Shown here: positions 43,525 to 54,899 of the stretch, piece after piece | Numbering within the stretch: the stretch's first letter is position 1 | Layout: each line of letters begins with the position of its first letter | Assembly: GCA_963921425.1 (NCBI GenBank) | Contig: OY992832.1 | Location: 26,997,489 to 27,061,488 of the forward strand | Length of the DNA stretch: 64,000 bases | Direction: 5' to 3' | Source of the DNA: Dryas octopetala | Taxonomy: Eukaryota > Streptophyta > Magnoliopsida > Rosales > Rosaceae | Translations under genes and position numbers: made by a program | Notes under the pieces: generated by a model | The model's input: only the letters and a program-made list of their open reading frames with translations | Told to the model about the DNA's origin: nothing | Database searches by the model: none

Positions 43525-45972
43525 TGTAACGACCCGACCCATAGTTCACTGAAAGTTAAAATTTTTATTTAACTTTGGTTTCAAGAGGGTTTCAAGGAAG
43601 TTTAGTTTTCGCGACCTTGGAAATTTTTTTTTTTTTTTTTAAATTTATTTTGGGAGTTTTGAGAGCTATTTGACGTTTTCACTAAGATTGATTTAACGTT
43701 ATTTAAAAGTTAAATTTGGATTTAAAAATGTTTCGTTTTAAAATTTGTAAGACTGTATTTTTCTGAATTTGATTTCGAAAAGTATTTTAAAGATTTGGGA
43801 ATTTATTGTGAATATTTTGGGAATTTATTGAGAAATAAAATGTTTTGAATTTATTTTATATTTTTTTTGTTTTAAATTAAGCTTGACCAAAAGTTGACTT
43901 TTAAAATGAATGAGATTTTGATTTTGACTTCGGGTCCGTTAGATAGGTTTCGATCCCACGATTTCATAGACACGCGGCACGCGCCAATCCGAGTTACGGA
44001 TTGAAAGATATAGGCGTTTAAAGTGAGGGGCAATGTTGTAAATTTATAAAAGTGGGTTTTAAAAATCAGATTTCCTCTCTCTCTCTAGATTTTTCCACAA
44101 CTCTCTCTCTCTCTAGAACTTTCTCTCTTCCTTTTTATTTCTCTCTCTCTCTCTCTCCCGCACTCTCACTTCTCCCTCTCTCCCCGAGCTCACTCACCTC
44201 CCCCTCTCTTCCCTCACCGGCGCGGCCAGCTACGGCCTACTCCCCGGCGACCAGAGGCCGGCGACGAGTCCCTCTCGTCGTCACCGACCCCACAGACCCC
44301 CTAGCTTTCCCTCTCTCCGTGACTCCCTCTTCTCCCTCCCCCACTGCGCGCGATCGGCTCAGCCCAGCCCGGCCAATTCCGGCCATTTCCCGACCAGCCC
44401 AGGCCACCGGCGAGCCTTCCCGACGCCGGCCACCTCTCCCGGCCATTACTCCAGCCAGCCCAGCTCCCACACGCGCGAAATCAGGGCCAGAGGAAGCCCA
44501 GCCCGCCGCCATTGCTCTCCGGATTCCAGCCTTCCCCGTCGCCAATCAATGCTTTTTCCGGCAAGACGACCGTGGCTCATGACGATCCGGTGGAAGATCG
44601 ACATTAGATGTTCTCACTGTGAGTGGACTAACTTTTAAATTTTTCTGAAATGTTTTTACATGTTGATGATTAAATTCTATTACTTAGATATATTGAGTTT
44701 GAAATTAAGCTAAAGGATTTTTGGGTTAAAATTGGGTTTTTAAATTCCTTTTTCCTAAGGTTAAATTGATATTTATGGTTTTTGCATTTCAAAGTTTCAT
44801 GGATTTATGAATTTAGATATTTTGAGTTGAACAAATGTATATTCGATGAGTTTGGTTTTGTTAAGAAGAGTTTTGGAAGAAAAAGGAAAGGATTGAGATT
44901 TGAATTATGTGTTTATGAGTTATCGGTTTTCAAACCACCTTTGCAGTACCCTCCAGGTTATCAGATTTAATAGGTCTTTGGGACCCATCACGGCACACAC
45001 ATAGGCTTTGGGCCGTGTGTCGGGATGCTTCGCCCTTTGGGGGCCACTCTGCGTGCACGTACGACAGAATATCCGGCTCTGCGTGCGTACGACAGACTCT
45101 CGGCTCTGCGCACGTAAGACAGAATTTGTGGCTCTGCATGCGTATGACAGATTCTCGGCTCTGCGCATGTATGACAGATTATTTATGGCTCTGCATGCGT
45201 ATGACAGATCCTCAGCGCTGCGCATGTATGACAGATTATATGGGTAACTGACTGGTGTGTGTTTTCAAATGTTAAGTATTTTAAGTGATGAGTTTATGAC
45301 AGTAAAAGTTTAAGTAAGACAGTTCCAGTTGAACAGTTTTATTGATTTTCAGTATATTGAGAATGTTTGAGAAGAAAGTTTTCAGTTCAAGTTATTTATT
45401 TATAGATTGACAGTATCAATTTCAGTTTGAGAACTTGGATTTTCAAAGTTTGATTTTCAGCTTCAAATTTTATTACTTTACTGGGAAATGGTTTTAAAAA
45501 AATTGGGGGATTTCAAAGGACATCGTAAGGTTTAAGCGTTAAATGTGGTTAAAAGGGTTTTTCTGAAAAAAAGTATTCAAACTATGATTTTCATTTCCGT
45601 TTAACTGTCCACTCACTGAGCCTATCTCACAGTTTCTTTGTTTTGTCTTACATTGTCCCCCCAGGTAGTAGCTTTGGTGGAGGTCGAGCCAATAACGTCG
45701 AGGCATTTGCGTCCATATCCTTACTCCAACCCTGTAGGCATTATTCTAGCTTTGTAAAATGGTTTCTATTTTAAAATGTTGGGTCTGAGACCCTATTTGG
45801 TTGTGGTAGAGGTGGTTGATGATTTAGAAGTGTTTTTAACAGGTTTAGAAATTTCTGGGTTAGTCCATTTTCAGGGGAGGTTCTGCCGAATTTTCGGTAG
45901 GATTTTCCTTGAATTTGGATTCCCGCAGGACTTCTCCGGGTTTCAGGGTGGAATCCGGGGGCGGTCCTGTCA
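43525..45972 (+). repeat. Solo LTR E+ (intron-less form)
   Basis: 2,448 bp, TGTAACGACCCGACCC...GGTCCTGTCA, flanked by AATAA (43520-43524 and 45973-45977). Parts: TATAAAAG (44045-44052), CT-rich leader, GC-rich exon-like region (about 44200-44580), then AT-rich sequence and a 34-bp minisatellite (45057-45240). Compared with E- it lacks a 542-bp GT-AG segment; the junction is 44560/44561. The 176-codon frame at 44052-44582 is GC-rich leader and has no domain. Confidence 0.92.
45057..45240 (+). repeat. 34-bp minisatellite within LTR E+
   Basis: About six copies of GGCTCTGCRYRYGTAYGACAGA-type units. The inverted counterpart in E- is at about 47515-47660 with fewer copies. Open frames here (serine/arginine-rich) are repeat artefacts. 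Confidence 0.8.
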
Positions 45973-45977
45973 AATAA

Positions 45978-46474
45978 GTATTGAGCTTCTCCCAATTAGA
46001 TTAGTAATTTCTTTTAATCTTATGTCATGTTTTAGTTCAAATATTGTTAAGACTATTTTATCAAATTAAATCAATATTACCTATGCATTTTATTTTATAT
46101 TATATGGTCGTTTCCTTTAATTACTCTACTATTTCTTTATATTATGTCATCTTGTTGTGTTGAAAATTACAATGTATGCTTATAATTTTCTTTAGATGAT
46201 GTCTTAGATCCTCTGATGAGTGATATTTTACCATGCATATTGTGAATTATAGATGAGACTAATTTTCCACCGTTATGGGGAGAAAATACCGTTATAAAGG
46301 AATAATGTGAAATATCGTGGAATATATCCACCATTGTCTAATCCATTGGCTAACAAGCCTAGAATAATTCATGTCCAATTTGACAATCTAATGTGGCAAA
46401 AAATTATTTATTTGTTACATGCCTACAGCGTGAAAAATCTAAAGGCTCAAAAGTTTTGGTCATCAAAAGCAAAC
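45978..46474 (+). mobile_element. Degraded continuation of the copia element
   Basis: AT-rich, many stops. A stretch near 46259-46450 (frames with NFPPL, KCEISWN-like and QKIIYL phrases) loosely recalls plant copia pol, too degraded to be sure. It is cut at 46475 by element F. Confidence 0.25.
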
Positions 46475-46713
46475 TGTTGATTGTTTTTTTAGAACAAAAT
46501 AAAAGCATATTCTATTCTAAGTTTACTCGCAAGTGCACGAATCGCATTAGTAGCAAAGCGTACAAGCACGAGGATGATCCCACAGGGAATGGTTAATACA
46601 CAACAAATCAAATCAATTAATCAATTAGAATAACTAAATGGGGGGTTTTAGAAAGATGGAACTCACGCACACATCACCACACACACGCACCCATTATCCT
46701 ATCTTGCAATTTT

Positions 46714-49526
46714 TGACAGGACCGCCCCCGAGTTTCACCCAGAAACCCTGAGGGGTCCTGCGGGAATCCAAATTCAAGGAAAATCCTACCGAAAATTCGG
46801 CAGAACTTCCCCTGAAAATGGACTAACCCAGAAATTTCAAACCTGTTAAAAAAGCACTTCTATACAGCAACCACCTCTACCACAACCAAATAGGGTCTCA
46901 GACCCAACAATTCCACAGAAATCCAACTTAAAATTTGTAGAGTGGTTATCAGAGCTACTAATCCTACTACAGCAATTATTACATTTAAGGTTAGGGACTT
47001 CTAAAATGGAAATGAATCCCTACAAGATCCGGGGGCAGAAAATGGATGTAATTTGCCTCGACGCGTTTGGCTCGACCTCCACCAATGCTACTACCTGGGG
47101 GACAATTTAAGACAAAACAAAAAAAACGGTGAGATAGGCTCAGTGAGTGGACAATCAAATGAAAATGAAAATCAGAGATTTAATATCTTTTCAGAAAATC
47201 CTTTTACACACATTTAACTCTAAAATCTTAGAATGTCCTTTGAAATCCCCCAGTTTTTAAAACCATTTCTCAGTGAAATAATAAAATCCAGAGCTGAAAA
47301 TCAAACTTTGAAAGTCCAAGTTCTCAAACTGAAATCGATATTGTCAATTTATAAATAAATAACTTGAGCTGAAAACTTTCTTCTCAAACATTCTCAACAT
47401 ATTGAAAATCAATAAACTGTTCAACTGAAACCGTCTTACTTAAAAACCTTTTGCTGTCATAAACTCATCACTTAAAATACTTAACAGTTGAAAACACACA
47501 CCAGTCAGATACCCATAGAATCTGTCATACATGCGCAGAGCCGAGGATCTGTCATACGCATGCAGAGCCATAAATAATCTGTCATACATGCGCAGAGCCG
47601 AGAATCTGTCATACGCATGCAGAGCCACAAATTCTGTCGTACGTGCACGCAGAGCGGCCCCCAAAGGGCAAAGCATCCCGACACACGGCCCAAAGCCTAT
47701 GTGTGTGCCGTGATGGGTCCCAAAGACCTATTAAATCTGGTAACCTGGAGGGTACTGCAAAGGTGGTTTGAAAACCAATAACTCATAAACACATAATTCA
47801 AATCTCAATCCTTTCATTTTTCTTCCAAAACTTTTCTTAACCAAACCAAACTCATCGAATATACATTTATTCAACTCAAAATATCTAAATTCATAAATCC
47901 ATGAAACTTTGAAATGCAAAAACCATAAATATCAATTTTAAATTTTGGAAAAAGGAATTTAAAAACCCAATTTTAACCCAAAAATCCTTTAGCTTAATTT
48001 CAAACTCAATATAGCTAAGTAATAGAATTTAATCATCAACATGTAAAAACATTTCAGAAAAATTTAAAAGTTAGTCCACTCATAGTGACAAAATCTAATG
48101 TCGATCGTCCGCCGGATCGTCGCGAACCCCGGTCGTCTCGCCTAAAATAAAACAATAAATCATAAGATTAGTCTCGACTTCAACGACCAATTACAAGGTG
48201 TGTGTACGAAAACTAATGTCCTACTTGCCCAAAATATTTAATCCAACGGCAAATTCCTAAGTTTTCTTATCGCTCCCAAACTTAACTAAGTCCAAATCCT
48301 TCTCGGCTTCTCCAATCACACTCACATAGACATGCTCAACAACCCACTCCATAAATGCCCAAAATCGTCCTTAATTCACGAATGACAGTGGGGGGTTTCG
48401 GAATCACATTCGGTGGCGCACAAAGTGGCTGCCCTTCACCAATTTTTTAGCCAAAAATTGTAAAATTTCTCAACCCAATCAACCCTTCAATCTTAAACCA
48501 CACTAGAGGTTCCTAGGGATGAAACTTGCTAAACAAAACAACAAGAATAACCCTCTAACCAGAAAATTAAAGGAAACCCGAAATGGCTTCAAAAACCCAG
48601 ATATTTCAAATTCTCAATTACTCGAAATTAATCAATCTAAGCTTAAGAGAATGAATACCCAAGGAAAGAGGAACGAAACCCACCTAGGAATGAGGTGATT
48701 GGCGCCGGAAAACTAGTCGGAGAAGGAAGAGAAGCCGGCGGTCAACACTCCTCTTTCCGGGCTGGATTCGCGTGCAGGGGTGGCTGGGCTGGCTGGAGGA
48801 GTGTCGGGGAAGATGGTCGGTGTCGGGATGGCTCGCCGGAGGTCTCAGGTGGCCAGAATGGCCGGCGACTACAGGCGGTGGCAAATGGGCCTCCTCTGGC
48901 CTTGTTCGCTCGCGCAAGTGGGCTGGGCTGCAAGGGGTGACTGGGGGGGTGGTGGTCGGCGCGGTGGGGTGGGGTCACGCTGGTGAGGCTGGCCGGCGAG
49001 TGGTGGTCGACGGCGAGGGTGGTGACTGCTGGTTTGTGGGCGCCGGGGAGGGGTGCGGAAGAAAGGAGAGAGAGAGAGAGAGGGGTGTGCGGGAGTGAGA
49101 GAGAGAAAGAGAATAAAAAGGGAGAGAGAGAAGATTCTAGAGAGAGAGAGAAATTTCTAGAAAGTCTGATTTTTAAACCCCAATTTTGTCATTTTACGAA
49201 ATTGCCCCTCGCTTCAAACGCCCATATCTTTCAAACTATAACTCAGATCGAAGCGTGCTACGTGTCTATGGACTCGGGGGATCGAAACCTATCTAACGGA
49301 CCCGAAGTCAAAATCGAAAACCCATTCACTTTAAAAGTCAACTTTTGGTCAAACCCCAAATTAAAACAATAATAAAATAAAAATTTTAAATCCAAACCCT
49401 TTTTATTTTCCGAATAAATCCCAAAATCTTTAAAATACACTTCAACATCTTTTTAAAAAAATCTCTTTAAAGCATAGTTAAATAAAAATTTAAATTTCTA
49501 GTGGAAATTTGGGTCGGGTCGTTACA
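46714..49526 (-). repeat. Solo LTR E- (intron-containing form)
   Basis: 2,813 bp, inverted relative to E+, flanked by ATTTT (46709-46713 and 49527-49531). It contains the same CT-rich leader (49060-49160), GC-rich exon (48700-49050) and minisatellite, plus an extra segment at 48142-48683. Open frames in the GC-rich part (48684-49098) lack domains. Confidence 0.92.
48142..48683 (-). other. Putative intron inside LTR E-
   Basis: On the minus strand the segment runs from CCTAG|GTGGGT to TTATTTTAG|GCGAGACGACC, canonical GT...AG, 542 nt, T-rich. In E+ the flanks are joined directly (GCCAATCA...CCG|GCAAGACGACC), as if spliced. D-type LTRs have GT donors at the equivalent point (after 57684 and 61034). 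Confidence 0.65.
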
Positions 49527-51341
49527 ATTTTAAGTTTTTAGTTTTAAATCAGATATGCATACTCTAACCATCCAAGGCTAATGACAAATCAATTCAAACA
49601 CAATGTATCAAAGTTTGACTACTAAAAAGGTTTGGCTAGTTACTTTCTCGCAATTGTTCTCCTAAGGCATATATTAAGAGCTTCTTAGGTCTCCCCTAAT
49701 CAGTTAACTTACATGTTCTCTAAGAGCTTTGTTAGGCATTCCCTAGGGCAACTGTTATCCATGCAAGAGTAATTAAGATCTATGAGAACGTCAAACATGC
49801 ACAATATATAAGCTTTGACTATTTCCTTACAGAGGTCGCACAAAACCATTACCAAGAATAATCCCTTATTCCCTTGTTACTTGTGATTTAGTGTCTTTGA
49901 CTATTTCACAGCTAAACCTAACAAATAAACTAGATGTAATTATCCTAAGGTGGCCAGTCAAAGGACGTAAACAACTAGTGACGGATTCAATCGGATAATG
50001 AGAATTTAATACATGCAAACATCAAATTAATTAATCAAGAGACGGATAGAAGATTTGTTAAAGCATGACATCTCTGAAAATCAACCTACAACTAACATGC
50101 AAGATAGAATAATAAACCTACATAATTAAAGCATAAAAAGAAATCTGAAATATATAAACAAAAAATCCCAATCCATACTTAAAATAAATTCAAAAACACA
50201 AACTTAAAATAAAATCAGAATTCTAGAAGAAAAATTAAAGAACAATGAAGAGGCGGCTGCGGCAAGACAAGGAAGAGAAGGGAACCTCACACAAGCAGGT
50301 GGCTCACGGCTAGGGTGAGCTAGGGTTTGCGACAAAAGCACCTTCTTCCTTGCTGCCACGCCAACCTCTCTCTCTCTCTCTCTCTGAATTCTAAAAATCT
50401 GAAATTATGGGAACTGAAGGTCTGAACCTTGAGAGAATAGGATATATTTATAGAGGTGTGTGGGAGGAATCCTTGTGAGGCAAGGCTTTAGCATATGCGG
50501 CAGCAACTAGGGTTTGGGAAGCATGGGCTTGCCGCAAGGCTTGCTCCTTGGGCTTAAGTGACTCACGCCTAGGCCCCCTAGGGTTTCCTTCATTCTTGTG
50601 CTTGGGCTGCCACTTGGGTCTTGCGTGATGGGCTGCATGGGCTGCTAGGGTTTGGCGCATGCATGCATGCATGACACCTCTGATTTCGGCATGACATAGG
50701 CCCATGGCCCATTTGACTTGTTGACTTGTCATTGTTGACCCTTGACCATTGACTTTGACTTCCCATTTCACCCCTCATTTCCATCTGAATTTGAATTCAT
50801 TTCTTCCCTCCATTTGTTTCCATGGATGTCCACCACCTTCTAGAAGCTTCTGGAACCCTGACTTGTTAGAGTTGACTTTGACCAACCTTTCCTAGTCCAA
50901 CTAGGATTTCTTGTAAATGAAAGATTCCTTATCCATTTTGACTTCTCGTAATGACCATATTGCCCCTAGGGTCTCCTAATGTCATTAGGACTGCTTTCCC
51001 TAATATGGTTAGGTTACCTAATTCAACCAAGAATTCCTGTTCCAATTAGGATTTCTCATTTTTGGCTCGACAATGATGGTTCTGGACTTGATGTTTCTTA
51101 GTGTGACTAGGAATCCTCATTTGACTAGGATTTCTGCTCGTTTCCTGGTTTGACCAGGAATTGACCCATTTTCCTAGTTTGACCAGGAAATGTCCCATAA
51201 TGGCTCCATTTGTTCCTTTTTCCTATTTCTGCTTCATTTGACCTGAAAACACAAAAACAAGACAAGAAACACAAAATATCGAGTTCTAACACTCTGGGTT
51301 GGAATTAGTATCATAAAGTGATGCAAAATGCACACTCATCA

Positions 51342-53244
51342 CACCCTTAAACTTAGATTTTGCTAGTCCTCGAGCAAATAAAATAAGAAAAAGACTCAAA
51401 ACTGACTCTAACATCCCAACAATTGAATTCATGCGCATAACCATTAGTCACATAGGAAAGTAAGGCATATAAATTGCATTCTCCATATTGTAATAACATT
51501 TCGAATAACACACCTCACTCCTCTATTGCATATAGGCCATCATCCTTGACACAAATCTAAGTGTTAGATAGCAAAACTAAATCAATATATACATAAAAGA
51601 TTCAACTCCAATCCTCACAATGGCATACTCTCAATGATAAACACTCAAGAATTGGGTTGATATGTGCACTCAAAGGTAGATGTGAGAGAAAATATGTAAC
51701 AAAAACAATTAGCTCACATATGTTCATGAAATAACGGCACATTTAGACAGAAATGCTGATCTCATGGGAAGGAATCCAAATGCTTGAAATAGAATCAATG
51801 ACCATAGGCTCCCTTCTCAAATAGACTCCACATAAGTATAATACACACTTCTTGAGATCAGCTAGGGCTTTAAATAGGGTTATAATGAAGGCTTAGGCAA
51901 GGATAGGGTATTGAAATGAAAGGAAAACACAAGGGGCTAATTACATGGAATTGCAATCATTAATAGAACATTCTGAGGCATAACTTGCTTCTTTGCACTG
52001 CATAGCTTAACTTGAACTCTTTTTGCTCACTTTTTCTTTTGAAACCGCCCCATCTCTTTCTTTGCTTTATTTTTATTTTTCTTTTCTTTGGGCACGACAT
52101 ACATACTTTTCTGACACATTTTTGTATAAGCTATGCATTTTCACTTCTTCCACACCTCAATTAACATGTAGACATATTGCAATACCATAGATAGGGTAGA
52201 ACGGGTAAAAGGGTGTAGCACCCCCAAACTTAGGGTTTGGTAAGGGGTAACAAAGAAAACGGCTTAAAAGGCTCAAAATAGGTAACTAAGGATAAAACAT
52301 GTAATGGGTAGGCTTTTAGGCTATGGGGTACACAAATAAGGCCTAAATTCATTTCTCAAGAGTTATGCAAATACGACATGCTTTGTGTACACAAGAAAAG
52401 AGTTCTAGCTCTTTGATTCAAGATTATGCATATTCCAAGCAAATGACTAAATGAAAGATAATGAGACCAAACCAATGACTTATATGACAACAATAGAATT
52501 AGAGTGGCGTGCAACACTTAAGAATTTAAGAACAGGGCTCAAAAGCTCACTTAGGTCATGCAAGTCTATTCTATTATGCATATAATCATTAGTAATGCAA
52601 ATCACCACCTAAATTCATATCAACAAGACCAAATGACATAGAATTGCAATATATGTTACGGAACACTATTAGAATGAAAAGAACACCATTTATACCCACA
52701 AACTAAACATGCTCATAACAATCATACACAATCAAATAAATTAGTTGGGGACTCAAAACTACCCAAAACAAACAAAAAGACTCAAAAACTTTGTTTTTAA
52801 AACAATGTCGCACACTTCTAATGATTCAAGTCCATCACTAAGGTGGATGAAATCTAAAGAAAAAGTGCATTTTGATGTTGGTTTTGACACCCTAAGTTTA
52901 AAAACATAAGTAAATTTTTTTTTTTTTCTAACTTAAAAACACCAAATAAACGAAATATTTTTGTTCTAACCTAAAAACACAAACAAATGACAAATAAATG
53001 ACAAATGCTTTTCCCCCCACACTTAAATGATACATTGCCCTCAATGTATAAGAAATAAATGCATGAATGCTCAAAATAAGCGAAACGGGAAATTGCAATT
53101 ATCCAAAACCAAATAAACACACAACTAAAAATGAAAATTGTCTTATGAAGCGAAATAAGGAAACTGTTTACTTGCGTACGCAAGCGTGGACACTCCAAGG
53201 GTAGGCGCGGCCTCCTTGGTCTTCAATGACTCCTTCTAGATTCT
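51342..53244 (-). mobile_element. Element F internal 3' non-coding region
   Basis: Degenerate polypurine tract (51342-51355, minus strand CTAAGTTTAAGGGTG), PPT-adjacent hairpin (51359-51378), PPT-like tracts near 52221 and 53013, ATACATTG hairpin near 53030-53050. Homologous to A/B throughout. No gene. Confidence 0.85.
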
Positions 53245-53524
53245 TCAAAACAAAAACTTGGGTTGCCTCCCAATCAGCACTTGTTTTTCTGTCTTCAGCT
53301 TGACATTGCCTCTCCTTGACTTGCGTCCTTTCCTCTTCTTCTTTCCATTGCTACTCTCGACACTCCCCAAGAACGGGCTGAAGAAATTCTCCATCTCTGT
53401 CTTCTCCTCTCCATAAAAAGTGATCTCCTCGCTTTGCGGAGGCTCGGAAGTCAGACGGTACACCTCTTGCTTGGTGTTGTGATGATCGAATCTTCATTAA
53501 GCACTCCATTGCTTTGTACTCCAT
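53245..53524 (-). pseudogene. gag-protease C-terminal fragment (element F)
   Basis: It encodes the end of the A/B gag-protease: MEYKAME, then in another frame EEITFYGEEKTEMENFF and the lysine-rich tail (KKKRKGRK). A 7-nt insertion near 53487 shifts the frame and the original stop is lost. The gene stops abruptly at 53524, where unrelated sequence begins, so the 5' part of element F is missing. Confidence 0.82.
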
Positions 53525-54340
53525 ACAAGCCCAATCAAAGATAATCTTCCAAAAGAGACGATAGCCCTTGTATTGGCTAGGGTACCCGCCAACAATGAAA
53601 TATTTATGCATGCACAAGAGAATTGTGGGATCACAAATTAATGATCATCAATGATGTACGTATTTTGATTTATAGAAGCTACTAAACTCATCAAGGACTA
53701 TGATGATATCATACCACGTTTTATTATTGATGTCGAGAAATTCATTATTGGTCAAACTTGGAAACAAGCAATTATATTAGAACTAAACACTAATGAAAAC
53801 TTCGAGAAATTGAGCCTATATTTTAAACCCCAAAACAAAAGAAAAGACTTTGAACCTCAAAGGTTACAAAAGGGTGTTTGTAATAAAGTGAAACTAAATC
53901 GCTAAGTATGTGTTTACTCCCTGTTTTGGTTTTGGGCCGAGATCATGGCCAAGCCCATGGTACTATTAGTGAAGCCCAATGAGTCCGTGTTTTTATGTAA
54001 GTAAGCCTACTCGAAGTCAAAGCCCAAGCCCACAGGGAGTTTCAGAAGTGAGGACCCATGCCACCGAGATTCATGCTGAAGGAAAGTTTCGTTTTTGCCG
54101 AGAGTCCTTAGCGAGATAAGAGTCCTAAATTAGATAAGGCAAGAATTCAATTCCTTGGGCACAAAGAAAGGGCAGATCAAGAAGGAATGAGAGTTCGAAA
54201 TCAACAAGGAAAGGGTCTTAAACTCTAGGGACTGATCACTATATAAACAAGTCTTTACAAGAAGAAATCTTTCTCAACACATCTCACAAAAATCAAGCAC
54301 AAGCTTTTCAACATCTCAAGTTCCCGATTGACATGTCTTT
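53525..54340. other. Unidentified sequence with a promoter-like segment
   Basis: Not homologous to the neighbours. 53525-53620 read on the minus strand contains GGYPSQYKGYRLF, which faintly recalls the end of a copia integrase. 53669-53905 is described separately. 54239-54248 is a TATA-like CTATATAAAC followed by an AC-rich leader, resembling an LTR or viral-type promoter. Origin unknown. Confidence 0.3.
53669..53905 (+). CDS. Unidentified 3'-exon-like reading frame
   Basis: About 78 open codons ending in TAA, rich in Lys, Ile and Glu (EATKLIKDYDDIIPRF...LELNTNENFEKLSLYF...). It has no start codon but is preceded by a splice-acceptor-like TTTATAG at 53669-53675. The composition looks like real coding sequence. 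I do not recognise the family. It could be a captured gene fragment or part of a retroelement ORF. Promoter-like sequence begins about 330 bp downstream. Confidence 0.25.
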   Translation, partial: FIEATKLIKDYDDIIPRFIIDVEKFIIGQTWKQAIILELNTNENFEKLSLYFKPQNKRKDFEPQRLQKGVCNKVKLNR

Positions 54341-54578
54341 CTCATGTCAAAGCACTTTCTCATGTTAGGATTAGAGTTCTAGGCAATAACAGGTCTGACC
54401 GGTGATAGGTTCTTATGATGCCAGCATTCCATTCTCTCATGTCGGGTCTTACTCTGTTCCAACATCTTAACCGTCATGGCACTAAGGGCTAACTCATGCG
54501 CATAGTCCTTTCCTCGAGTTGAATGTGCATGCCAACTTGAAAGCATGCCACCCGAGTGAGCAACTCTTCTCCAATGCC

Positions 54579-54635
54579 CCTCATTAGCTTTCTCAGAGGG
54601 GCGACCCCGTGCCAACCAGAGAAAGCTAATGAGGG
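54579..54635. repeat. Perfect 17-bp inverted repeat
   Basis: CCCTCATTAGCTTTCTC (54579-54595) and its exact complement (54619-54635), 23-nt loop. It lies between a GGCAATAACA motif (54382) and the 149-bp repeats, the same setting as the hairpin at 31058. Confidence 0.85.
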
Positions 54636-54639
54636 TTCT

Positions 54640-54899
54640 AGACCACTAAAGGCGTTTTGGTACAATTAGAACAAAATTGGACCAAGTATGCACCAAAATT
54701 ACGTTTTCGTGCGTTTTTAATACTAAAGGCGGTTCAAAAGGTCTAGAACGCTAATTCTAACATGAGAAAGTGCTTTGGCATGACTTTCTTGCCAACCGGG
54801 AACCTGTTGGTGCAATTTGGGTGAAATTGGACCAAGTACGTAGCGAAATAACGTTTTGAGAGTTCAAAACACCAAATATACTTCAATAGGTCTAGAACA
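54640..54899 (+). repeat. 149-bp repeat, second locus
   Basis: Nearly two units (second TAACATGAGAAAGTG near 54757), homologous to 30258-31010, cut off at 54900 by the LTR of element I. Confidence 0.78.

Larger units (their letters stand above)
46475..51341 (-). repeat. 3' LTR of element F, split by E-
   Basis: A-type LTR on the minus strand, left edge TGTTGATT, right edge TGATGAGTGTGC (minus strand) at 51341. Removing 46714-49531 rejoins CTTGCAATTTTAAG. The palindromes are visible near 50985-51195. Confidence 0.88.

Noticed and set aside
44052-44582. 176-codon serine/proline-rich frame
   Set aside because: GC- and CT-rich leader of LTR E+. The counterpart in E- is not conserved as protein.
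45008-45251. Overlapping Cys/Met-rich frames
   Set aside because: Products of the 34-bp minisatellite, open in several frames and on both strands.
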